This document shows, piece after piece, positions 16,604 to 24,636 of a DNA stretch of 64,000 nucleotides. The translations under genes were made by a program, and so were the position numbers. Source of the stretch: Martinezella rhizogenes (lineage in GTDB: Bacteria > Pseudomonadota > Alphaproteobacteria > Rhizobiales > Rhizobiaceae); contig JAAMEZ010000058.1 of NCBI GenBank assembly GCA_013322215.1, positions 744,001 through 808,000 of the forward strand, in the 5' to 3' direction. Numbering within the stretch: the first letter of the stretch is position 1; each line of letters starts with the position of its first letter. The notes beneath the pieces were generated by a model. That model saw only the letters and a program-made list of their open reading frames with translations, did no database searches and was not told the origin of the DNA.

Positions 16604-17491
16604 ATGATTTCCGCCAGCGACCTCACACCGGCCGAACTTGCCGCCCTTCTGCATTTCCATGCGGATGCCGGCGTCGACTGGCTGCTGGAAGAGCAGCCGG
16701 TGGATCGCTTCGCAGAATTCGAAGCCATGCGGGCCGCACGGCAAGGCTCGCGCGCAACGCAGCCAAGGGCCGAAGCTCCAGCACCCGCCACACGGTCGCA
16801 GCCTGAGCGTCGGGCAGCTGCAAAGCCGGCGGCATCTCCCGCGGTAGCACCGCCGCGCGCAGCACCGGCCATTCCCGACGAGCAAGCCGTGGAGCAAGCC
16901 CGATTCGCGGCCGAAAGTGCGCGCTCACTTGCCGAGTTGAAGACCGCGATCGAGGCCTTTAACGGCTGCAATCTCAAGAACAGCGCCCGTTCGACGATCT
17001 TTGCGAGCGGCACGCCGGAAGGCCGGATCATGGTGATCGGGCCGATGCCAAGCGCCGACGACGACCGCGAGGGGGCGCCGTTTGCCGGCCGCGCGGGACA
17101 GTTGCTCGACAGAATGCTCGCCGCCATCGGCCTGCAGCGTGATTCGATCCTGCTCACCAACGTCATTCCCTGGCGACCGCCGGGCAACCGCGCCCCTTCC
17201 CCGCCAGAAATCGAGATATGCCGTCCGTTCATAGAACGACAGATTGCGCTTGCCGAGCCGAAGGCGGTACTGCTGCTTGGCAATTTCACCGCCCGCCACT
17301 TCTTCGGCGGTGGCGAAACCATCCATGGATTGCGCGGACAATGGCGGGAAATCAGCATTCTCGGCCGACCCGTCCCCGCCATCGCCAGCCTGCATCCGCA
17401 GGAATTGCTGACCGCGCCGATCAACAAACGCCTGGCCTGGAGCGATCTTCTTGCCTTCAAGAATTATATCGTCGCTGAAATATTAGGCTGA
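16604..17491 (+). CDS. Uracil-DNA glycosylase family 4-like protein
   Basis: A 295-residue UDG-superfamily protein. The first 100 residues are an Ala/Pro/Arg-rich, probably disordered extension. The catalytic core starts near FNGCNLKNSAR and contains EGAPFAGRAGQLLDRML, LTNVIPWRPPGNR, EIEICRPFIERQI and the C-terminal loop SLHPQELLTAPINKRLAWSDL. Family-4 enzymes normally have GEAPG at motif A; here it is GPMPSADDDREG, losing the Glu-Ala-Pro-Gly core. The first iron-sulfur cysteine of the thermophilic enzymes is also absent. Repair of uracil or a variant activity is inferred. Confidence 0.8.
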   Translation: MISASDLTPAELAALLHFHADAGVDWLLEEQPVDRFAEFEAMRAARQGSRATQPRAEAPAPATRSQPERRAAAKPAASPAVAPPRAAPAIPDEQAVEQARFAAESARSLAELKTAIEAFNGCNLKNSARSTIFASGTPEGRIMVIGPMPSADDDREGAPFAGRAGQLLDRMLAAIGLQRDSILLTNVIPWRPPGNRAPSPPEIEICRPFIERQIALAEPKAVLLLGNFTARHFFGGGETIHGLRGQWREISILGRPVPAIASLHPQELLTAPINKRLAWSDLLAFKNYIVAEILG

Positions 17492-17561
17492 TTTCAACAG
17501 GTATTAACGGAGAATGACACTAGTCATGCGTTTTTGGCATGGCAGTCTTCTTTTACCGTGC

Positions 17562-17588
17562 ATTGCAGAATCTATGTTGCACTGCAAT
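17562..17588 (+). promoter_or_regulatory. Dyad ATTGCAG-N13-CTGCAAT upstream of two tiny ORFs
   Basis: Perfect 7-base arms at 17562-17568 and 17582-17588, followed by TATAAAG and then by the ribosome site of the 63-residue ORF at 17630. It may be an operator over the promoter of the small genes. Confidence 0.35.
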
Positions 17589-17629
17589 ATAAAGGGTGTC
17601 TTGGGAGGAATTCGAAAGGAACCAAGGCA

Positions 17630-17821
17630 ATGACTGCACGTTTTCGCCCTATTCACTGCGGGTTTGATACCCTGCGCCGCGCCATCGAGCCAGTGCGCGC
17701 CACAAACGGCCATCGCAACCTCGGCATCGCTGCCAATGAGCAGATGACTGCACGAGGCACCGGCATCTCGGCTCGTATCAGCCGCCCGACAGCCATTTTC
17801 GCCGATTTCCGCGCCTGCTGA
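17630..17821 (+). CDS. Small hypothetical protein, 63 residues
   Basis: I do not recognise this protein. It starts MTARFRPIHCGFDTLRRAIE, is rich in Arg and Ala and ends in Cys. The ATG follows GAAAGGAACCAAGG at usable spacing, the strongest argument that it is translated. A longer frame begins at 17534 without a ribosome site. It is followed 59 bases later by another tiny ORF on the same strand. No membrane segment or signal peptide is visible. Confidence 0.45.
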   Translation: MTARFRPIHCGFDTLRRAIEPVRATNGHRNLGIAANEQMTARGTGISARISRPTAIFADFRAC

Positions 17822-17880
17822 CCTGCGGGCGCGAAACGTTTGGCGATCCGGCGTAGCGTTTAAGTATCAGGATTTTCATC

Positions 17881-18045
17881 ATGTCTTCGGGTTTGCGTTC
17901 ATTCATCGCCCTGTTCGATTCCGTCGGCCATATCGGCTCTGCGGTGCGAGCCGCGGAAGAATTCGAGCGCGCACGTAACTTTCACAAGGACGAGTGCGGC
18001 AGCACGAGAGCTGCCCGGATCATCGCGGCCAGCATCCCGCTTTGA
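17881..18045 (+). CDS. Small hypothetical protein, 54 residues
   Basis: A short frame beginning MSSGLRSFIALFDSVGHIG and continuing AVRAAEEFERARNFHKDE, ending ASIPL. An amphipathic helix is likely across residues 17-35. CAGGAT lies about 9 bases before the ATG. The composition and the FDSVGHIGSAVRAAEEFERAR pattern look like a conserved rhizobial small protein, loosely like DUF1127-type peptides in size, but I cannot assign a family. It is convergent with the next gene. Confidence 0.55.
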   Translation: MSSGLRSFIALFDSVGHIGSAVRAAEEFERARNFHKDECGSTRAARIIAASIPL

Positions 18046-18119
18046 GATCTTACGGGCAGAATTGCGCTGCCTGATCATCGACTCGAACCGAACGAGCAAA
18101 TCCGCGAGAGCCCTGCACT

Positions 18120-18971
18120 CTAGGCGGACCGCGCCCAGGCGAAAGCCTCATCGACCGCCGCCAATTTCACGGCCTGCCATCCGCAATACTGATCGAGAAA
18201 ATTGCGCGATATCCACATACGCGTCTTCTTGGATTCGTCATACCAGCCGATATCGCCACGATCGGCAGACTTGCGCAGGAGACGCTGCAAATGGGTGCGC
18301 GATATCATGAAATGTGCCGCCAGCGCGCGGGCGTCGACACGGCCGATATCGATCCGGTCGCCGACCTCTCCGCTGAGGTCCAGCTTAGACATGATATAGT
18401 CGACGACCAGGCCGCCAGATTCCGTCCAGAGGAACAGGGCGACACCTTCCGGCGGTTCGCGCCAGATGTCGGTCGCCAGGCAATTGCGGGCCATGCGCGG
18501 CTGAGCCAGATCCATGAGCATCGGTGATGCGACCAGCGCTGCTGCGCGATCGCCATCGTCAACCAGATCGAGCGCGGCCAGATTGGCAAGATACCAACTG
18601 AACATCGCCGAATAGGTGGTTTCAGTCGGCACGTAACGGCGCGGACGGCGAGCGGGACCTGGGGCCAGTTCCAGGAAGCGATAGGTCAGCAACTCCTCAA
18701 CGAAGCTCAGGACCGTATTGCGGCTGGCGACGCGGTAGTGCGTGATGAGGTCACGCAGCGCGACAACGGTCATACCCGAACCAGGAACTCCCGGATCATA
18801 TTCAAGATGGAGCGCATAGGCGGACTGGCTGAGAAGCCACCGCTGATGCGAGGCAAGCATGCGCGCGACCCTCGGGCCGCTATCATAACGATTCCGCAAT
18901 GCCTCGGAGAGAAAGCGCAAGGAGGCTACGAACTTGGGATGACGAGCAAGCTGCTCGATAGAAAAACTCAA
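18120..18971 (-). CDS. Unrecognised protein with two putative winged-helix segments
   Basis: A 283-residue cytoplasmic protein I cannot place in a named family. Two stretches look like helix-turn-helix units: MTVVALRDLITHYRVASR with NTVLSFVEELLTYRFLEL near residues 66-102, and DARALAAHFMISRTHLQRLL with RKSADRGDIGW near residues 205-240. No membrane segment, signal peptide or catalytic motif is seen. Upstream lie two perfect dyads at 19043-19081, suggesting autoregulation. A MarR-like or replication-initiator-like DNA-binding role is possible, but function is unknown. Confidence 0.6.
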   Translation of the reverse strand: MSFSIEQLARHPKFVASLRFLSEALRNRYDSGPRVARMLASHQRWLLSQSAYALHLEYDPGVPGSGMTVVALRDLITHYRVASRNTVLSFVEELLTYRFLELAPGPARRPRRYVPTETTYSAMFSWYLANLAALDLVDDGDRAAALVASPMLMDLAQPRMARNCLATDIWREPPEGVALFLWTESGGLVVDYIMSKLDLSGEVGDRIDIGRVDARALAAHFMISRTHLQRLLRKSADRGDIGWYDESKKTRMWISRNFLDQYCGWQAVKLAAVDEAFAWARSA

Positions 18972-19442
18972 TCGGGCCTCCTTGGGGTGCCCTTCTCAAA
19001 AAGCGACAGAAAGTGGATGTTTCATTTTTGTGAACGAAATCGTCGGAATCGATCATAATTCCGATATCTAATAGCATGCTATAGTCATGCAAGCTCTTTT
19101 ATATCGCAAGGGGTTAAACAAATAATTTACTTTAAATTATTGTTTCCTTACCGTAACGGCCTGCATCTGACCGCAATGCAGTCATGATGATCCACTTGAA
19201 CGTTATGGTAGCAATTGTACTGCCGGTCTGCAAATGCAGGCGGAGATTTGCCACTTTTCATTCGAATAGCTGAAATGGAAGCGGCCCGGCGAGCGAATAC
19301 TTATTGTGCCATAACAAAACTATGGGCATTGCGATATGACTTTAACTTTGGTTCAGATTTCGGTGTAATGATGCGGCCACTTTCAGTCCGGAGGAGGGCT
19401 TCGGACTGTGCCCGCCACAGCATAGCCTGATCAGGATAGACC
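18972..19442. promoter_or_regulatory. AT-rich, dyad-rich region between the orphan DNA-binding gene and pepN
   Basis: No gene of quality is present. Three perfect dyads occur in 100 bases: TCGGAAT-N8-ATTCCGA (19043-19064), TAGCATGCTA (19072-19081) and AATAATTT-N5-AAATTATT (19121-19141). The base composition is far more AT-rich than the surroundings. The first two lie 70-110 bases upstream of the minus-strand gene. The right end must hold the pepN promoter. Confidence 0.5.
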
Positions 19443-22091
19443 ATGCGTACAGACACCGGCCAGATCATCAATCTGGCAGACTATCGTCCCACCGACTTCG
19501 TTCTGGAACGCGTGGACCTCACCTTCGATCTGCATCCTACCGAGACCAAGGTGGAGGCACGGCTGATCTTCCATCGCCGCGAAGGTACCGATCCCCAAAC
19601 ACCCCTCGTGCTCGATGGCGATGAACTGGTCCTTTCCGGCCTGCTGCTCGATCAGGACGAACTTCCGGCCGAACAATATGATGCCACTCCCGAAAGTCTG
19701 ACCATTCGCGATCTGCCCGAAAGCACGCCTTTCGAGCTGACGATCACGACTATCATCAATCCCGAGGCCAACACGCAATTGATGGGCCTTTATCGCACCG
19801 GCGGCATCTATTGCACGCAGTGCGAGGCCGAAGGCTTCCGCCGCATCACCTATTTCCCCGACCGGCCGGATGTTCTCGCGCCCTACACCGTCAATATCAT
19901 TGCCGACAAGGCCGCCAATCCGCTGCTGCTGTCGAACGGCAATTTCCTTGGCGGCGCCGGCTATGGCGAAGGCAGGCATTTTGCCGCCTGGTTCGACCCG
20001 CATCCGAAGCCGAGCTATCTCTTCGCACTCGTCGCCGGCGATCTCGGTGTCGTCGAGGACACATTCACCACCCTGTCCGGCCGTGAGGTCGCGCTGAAAA
20101 TCTATGTCGAGCATGGCAAGGAGCCACGTGCGACTTACGCCATGGATGCGCTGAAGCGCTCGATGAAGTGGGATGAGGAGCGGTTCGGCCGTGAATACGA
20201 TCTCGACATCTTCATGATCGTCGCCGTGTCGGATTTCAACATGGGGGCCATGGAGAACAAGGGTCTCAACGTCTTCAACGACAAGTACGTTCTGGCCGAT
20301 CCCGAGACGGCAACCGATGCCGACTACGCCAATATCGAAGCGATCATCGCGCATGAGTACTTCCACAACTGGACGGGCAACCGCATCACCTGCCGCGACT
20401 GGTTCCAGCTCTGCCTCAAGGAAGGCCTGACCGTCTATCGCGATCACGAGTTTTCCGCCGACCAGCGCTCGCGCCCCGTCAAGCGCATCGCCGAAGTCCG
20501 GCACCTGAAGTCGGAGCAGTTCCCGGAGGACAGCGGTCCCCTCGCTCATCCGGTTCGCCCGACGAAATACCGCGAAATCAACAACTTCTATACGACCACG
20601 GTCTATGAGAAGGGCAGCGAAGTCACGCGCATGATCGCAACGCTGCTCGGCCGCGATCTGTTCAAGAAAGGCATGGACCTTTATTTCGATCGGCACGACG
20701 GAGAGGCTGTGACGATCGAAGATTTCGTCAAATGTTTTGAAGATGTCAGCGGCCGCGATCTCGCGCAGTTCTCGCTCTGGTATCATCAGGCTGGAACGCC
20801 CCTCGTCACCGCATCCGGCGCCTATGGCGCAGATGCCAAGACATTCACCCTGTCGCTCGAGCAGATGGTGCCGGCGACGCCAGGCCAGACCGCCAAGAAG
20901 CCGATGCACATCCCCTTGCGCATGGGCTTGCTTGCCGAAGACGGCACCATCATCACGCCGTCATCCGTCAGCGGGGCGGAGCTTATTGACGACGTATTGC
21001 ACCTGACGAAGCAGACGCAGACGGTGACGTTCCAAGGCATTCCTTCACGGCCGGTCCTGTCGCTTAATCGCAGCTTCTCGACGCCGATCAACCTGCAATT
21101 CAGCCAGAGCGCCGCCGACCTGGCGCTGATCGCCCGTTACGAGACCGATCATTTCGCCCGCTGGCAGGCGCTTCTCAACCTCGGCCTGCCTAATCTCTTG
21201 CAGGCGGCGCGCGATGCGCGCCAAGGCCTTGATATTACGTGTGATCCAGCCTTCACCAATGCGCTGCTCGCAGCAGCAGCCGACGAAAGCCTGGAGCCGG
21301 CCTTCCGCGCTCAGGCCCTTGCCTTGCCGAGTGAATCCGACATTGCCCGGGAACTGGGCGGCAACAATGATCCGGATGCCATTCATGCCGCACGCCAGAC
21401 AATCATCAAACGGATCGCTGAAGCTGGACAGGGTGTGTTCGCCGCACTCTATGACGGCATGCAAACGCCCGGCCCCTTCACTCCGGATGCCGCAAGCGCC
21501 GGCCGCCGTGCGTTGCGGAATGCAGCCCTGAGCTATCTGTCCCAGCTGGATGAGGCGCCTGCAAGAGCGAAGGCCGCCTATGATGCGGCAAACAACATGA
21601 CCGATCTCAGCGCCGCGCTGACTATTCTGGCACAGCACTTCCCGGACACGGCCGAGACGGCGGCAGCACTTGCGCATTTCCGCGACCGCTTCGCAGACAA
21701 TGCGCTCGTCATCGACAAATGGCTCGCCATCCAGGCCGCAATCCCCGGCGCGGGCGCGCTGGAACGTATTCGGCTGCTTATGGAGATGCCGCTGTTCAAG
21801 CGTACGAATCCGAATCGTGTGCGTGCACTCGTCGGCACATTCGCTTTCGCCAACCCCACAGGGTTCGGTCGCGCCGATGGCGCCGGATACAATTTCCTGG
21901 CAGACGAGATCCTCGAGATCGATCAGCGCAACCCGCAGCTTGCAGCACGCATCCTGACTTCAATGCGCTCCTGGCGCCTGCTGGAGCCAGTACGCGCCGA
22001 TCATGCCCGCTCGGCGCTGATGCGGATCGAGCGCGCAGGCGGTCTTTCGACCGACGTGCGCGATATCGTCGATCGCATCCTCAAGGAGTGA
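19443..22091 (+). CDS. pepN: Aminopeptidase N
   Basis: An 882-residue M1 zinc metallopeptidase of the E. coli PepN length class, cytosolic, removing N-terminal residues from peptides. The exopeptidase motif GAMENKG precedes the zinc site H304-E-Y-F-H308 with the third ligand Glu327 (CLKEGLTV), all intact. A C-terminal alpha-helical DUF3458-type region fills residues 540-880. It is monocistronic: an AT-rich promoter region precedes it and a hairpin terminator follows. Confidence 0.95.
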   Translation: MRTDTGQIINLADYRPTDFVLERVDLTFDLHPTETKVEARLIFHRREGTDPQTPLVLDGDELVLSGLLLDQDELPAEQYDATPESLTIRDLPESTPFELTITTIINPEANTQLMGLYRTGGIYCTQCEAEGFRRITYFPDRPDVLAPYTVNIIADKAANPLLLSNGNFLGGAGYGEGRHFAAWFDPHPKPSYLFALVAGDLGVVEDTFTTLSGREVALKIYVEHGKEPRATYAMDALKRSMKWDEERFGREYDLDIFMIVAVSDFNMGAMENKGLNVFNDKYVLADPETATDADYANIEAIIAHEYFHNWTGNRITCRDWFQLCLKEGLTVYRDHEFSADQRSRPVKRIAEVRHLKSEQFPEDSGPLAHPVRPTKYREINNFYTTTVYEKGSEVTRMIATLLGRDLFKKGMDLYFDRHDGEAVTIEDFVKCFEDVSGRDLAQFSLWYHQAGTPLVTASGAYGADAKTFTLSLEQMVPATPGQTAKKPMHIPLRMGLLAEDGTIITPSSVSGAELIDDVLHLTKQTQTVTFQGIPSRPVLSLNRSFSTPINLQFSQSAADLALIARYETDHFARWQALLNLGLPNLLQAARDARQGLDITCDPAFTNALLAAAADESLEPAFRAQALALPSESDIARELGGNNDPDAIHAARQTIIKRIAEAGQGVFAALYDGMQTPGPFTPDAASAGRRALRNAALSYLSQLDEAPARAKAAYDAANNMTDLSAALTILAQHFPDTAETAAALAHFRDRFADNALVIDKWLAIQAAIPGAGALERIRLLMEMPLFKRTNPNRVRALVGTFAFANPTGFGRADGAGYNFLADEILEIDQRNPQLAARILTSMRSWRLLEPVRADHARSALMRIERAGGLSTDVRDIVDRILKE

Positions 22092-22117
22092 TTTCGACCG
22101 CTTAGCATGCCGATTTC

Positions 22118-22141
22118 AAAGGCTGATTTGCATCGGCCTTT
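22118..22141 (+). terminator. Terminator-like hairpin after pepN
   Basis: AAAGGCTGA pairs with TCGGCCTTT (one T-G wobble) around loop TTTGCA, 26 bases after the stop and followed by TTC. The short T run makes it a moderate terminator. Confidence 0.6.
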
Positions 22142-22320
22142 TCAGCTTCAACGAGTCCCGAGCGCACGCAACTTACCGCTGCGTGTGTAAAATATACTGA
22201 AATCGCAGATGGTTAAGAAAGTTTTACCGCACCCTCTGGACAAGCCGAATCACGAATGATTCATTAGGGCAGATTCGGGCGAGCGGCGCAGCGAATCACA
22301 CGAGGGACAAGGCTAAAGCG

Positions 22321-24636
22321 ATGGTGGACGTGCGGCGGGCAACCGCGGCCGATGGACGGCTGCGTGTTAATTTCGACGGTCTGAAATCCTGGCATAGCGG
22401 CGTTACCGATCGAACCGGAGTGCGGGTGGAGACGATTTCGCGTCGTTTTCCGCAGACGGAGCATATTCTCAAGCGCATCATTCCCGTCCTCATTGTGTCC
22501 TTCCTGATGGTCGTTGCCGCCTCGCATTTCTTCGGCATGATCACGGAACATAGCCGGATGGCAGCCTCCGCCCGCCGCACCACCTCTCTTTCCATCGCCG
22601 CCGCATCCGCCGCCTTTTCGAATGACGCCAGCCTGTTTCAGGCCGGGGACCGCAGCGGCGCAGAGCGAAAACTGGCCTCCTATCTGCCGCAGGATCGACT
22701 GGACACCGGCGCTTTCGTCCTGTTGGTTCAGGCAAGCGGTCGGGTGTTCGGCTCTTCGGCCGCCGGCTCCGGCTATATCGGCATGCTCGTTTCCGACTTC
22801 TTTCCCGAAGTGACGGCCATCCGCAGTTTCGGCGACCATGCCGGCGTGATCGAGACCATGATCGGCGGTGAACCTTACTACGCGGCGATTTCCTTGATCG
22901 GCGACAAGGGTGATTTCATTCTGTCGGCCGCCTCGATGGATCAGATCGACAAGCTCTGGCGCGACGAGCTGACGCTAAACGTCACGCTGTTCGCTGGCAT
23001 ATCCTCCATCCTGCTCGTCATCCTCTACGCCTATTATACGCAGGTGAAACGCGCCCGGGACGCGGACGAAATCTTCCTCGAATCCAACCTGCGGGTCGAG
23101 ACCGCACTGTCGCGCGGGCGCTGTGGTCTCTGGGATTTCGATTTTACCAGCCGCCAGTTCTTCTGGTCGCGGTCGATGTACGACATGCTCGGACTGCCGG
23201 TCGCCGACAAGCCACTCGCCTTTACCGATGCAGCACGGCTGATGCATCCGGATGATAACAGCCTGCATATGCTTGCCCGCACAGTCACCCGCGGCAATGC
23301 CGGCCAGGTGGACCAGATCCTGCGCATCCGCCACGCCAAGGGGCATTATGTCTGGATGCGCGCCCGCGCCCAGGTGATCCGCACCAATTCCGGCCGCGTC
23401 CACATGATCGGCATTGCCATGGACGTGACTGAACAGCACCGGTTGGCACAGCGCTATGCCGAGGCCGACCAGAGATTGGCCGATGCGATCGAGTGCACCT
23501 CCGAAGCCTTCGTGCTGTGGGACAAGAACGATCGCTTGGTCATGTGCAATGCGCATTTCCAGCAGGCCTATGGTCTGCCAGACAATGTGCTCGTGCCAGG
23601 CACGGAACGCGCCGTCGTCAATGCCGCTGCCGCACGACCGGTCATCGAGCGCCGCATCGTCGATCCCGGCCGTTCCAATCATTCGCAGACGACGGAAGTG
23701 CAGCTCGCCGACGAGCGCTGGCTGCAGATCAACGAGCGCCGCACCCGCGACGGCGGCCTTGTCTCCGTCGGCACCGATATTACCCAGCTCAAGCGCAACC
23801 AGGAACGCCTTCGCGAATCCGAACGCCGGCTGATGGCGACCATCAACGATCTCTCGGCGTCACGACAGATCCTGGAGAAGCAGAAGGCGGAGCTTTCCAC
23901 CGCCAACACCAACTATCTTGCGGAAAAGGAACGCGCCGAAGCCGCCAACAAGGCGAAATCGGAATTCCTCGCCAACATGTCACACGAGCTGCGCACGCCG
24001 CTCAACGCCATTCTCGGCTTCTCGGAAATCCTGCAGGACCAGATGTTCGGTCCGCTCGGCTCCGCCCGCTACAACGAATATGCCAAGGATATTCATGACA
24101 GCGGCAAGCATCTGCTCAACGTCATCAACGATATCCTCGACATGTCGAAGATCGAAGCCGGGCATATGAAACTCGCGTGCGAGCGGATCAATCTCGCGCC
24201 GCTTATCGAAGAATGCCTGCGTTTCACCAGCATCCCGGCCGCGCAGAAGAACATTCTTGTCGAACAGATCATTCCCGCAGACATCAAGCTCAACGCCGAC
24301 CGCCGCGCGATGAAGCAGATCGTGCTTAACCTGCTCTCCAACGCGGTGAAATTCACCAATGACGGCGGCCGAATCGCGGTCCGCACGCGCAGGGTCGACG
24401 ATGCCGTCATGCTCGTCATCGCCGATACGGGCATCGGCATCCCGAAATCGGCACTGAGCAAGATCGGCCAGCCCTTCGAGCAGGTGCAGAGCCAATATGC
24501 GAAGAGCAAGGGTGGCTCCGGCCTGGGGCTCGCCATTTCCAGATCACTGACGGCCCTGCATCACGGCCGCATGCGCATCCGCTCGCGCGAAGGCATCGGC
24601 ACTGTCATTGCGATCCGCATCCCGGATCAGCACTGA
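22321..24636 (+). CDS. pleC: PleC-like PAS sensor histidine kinase
   Basis: A 771-residue membrane kinase. One helix at about 50-70 and another at about 220-240 frame a periplasmic sensor region; two PAS domains follow (about 255-390 and 390-500), then HisKA with the phospho-acceptor His555 in NMSHELRTPLNAILGFSEIL, and an HATPase domain (NLLSNAVKFTNDGG, DTGIGIPKS, GGSGLGLAIS). The FGPLG and HLLNVINDILDMSKIEAG sequence is typical of the PleC/DivJ/PdhS kinases that act on DivK and cell-cycle polarity. The order degP, response regulator, kinase, glnE, this gene matches my memory of the Sinorhizobium meliloti pleC locus. Confidence 0.8.
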   Translation: MVDVRRATAADGRLRVNFDGLKSWHSGVTDRTGVRVETISRRFPQTEHILKRIIPVLIVSFLMVVAASHFFGMITEHSRMAASARRTTSLSIAAASAAFSNDASLFQAGDRSGAERKLASYLPQDRLDTGAFVLLVQASGRVFGSSAAGSGYIGMLVSDFFPEVTAIRSFGDHAGVIETMIGGEPYYAAISLIGDKGDFILSAASMDQIDKLWRDELTLNVTLFAGISSILLVILYAYYTQVKRARDADEIFLESNLRVETALSRGRCGLWDFDFTSRQFFWSRSMYDMLGLPVADKPLAFTDAARLMHPDDNSLHMLARTVTRGNAGQVDQILRIRHAKGHYVWMRARAQVIRTNSGRVHMIGIAMDVTEQHRLAQRYAEADQRLADAIECTSEAFVLWDKNDRLVMCNAHFQQAYGLPDNVLVPGTERAVVNAAAARPVIERRIVDPGRSNHSQTTEVQLADERWLQINERRTRDGGLVSVGTDITQLKRNQERLRESERRLMATINDLSASRQILEKQKAELSTANTNYLAEKERAEAANKAKSEFLANMSHELRTPLNAILGFSEILQDQMFGPLGSARYNEYAKDIHDSGKHLLNVINDILDMSKIEAGHMKLACERINLAPLIEECLRFTSIPAAQKNILVEQIIPADIKLNADRRAMKQIVLNLLSNAVKFTNDGGRIAVRTRRVDDAVMLVIADTGIGIPKSALSKIGQPFEQVQSQYAKSKGGSGLGLAISRSLTALHHGRMRIRSREGIGTVIAIRIPDQH

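Noticed and set aside
19215..19430. 71-codon plus-strand frame ahead of pepN
   Set aside because: No ribosome site, no family features, and it lies in the expected pepN promoter region.
19431..20909. Minus-strand frame of 492 codons inside pepN
   Set aside because: Antisense shadow; pepN motifs are intact on the other strand.
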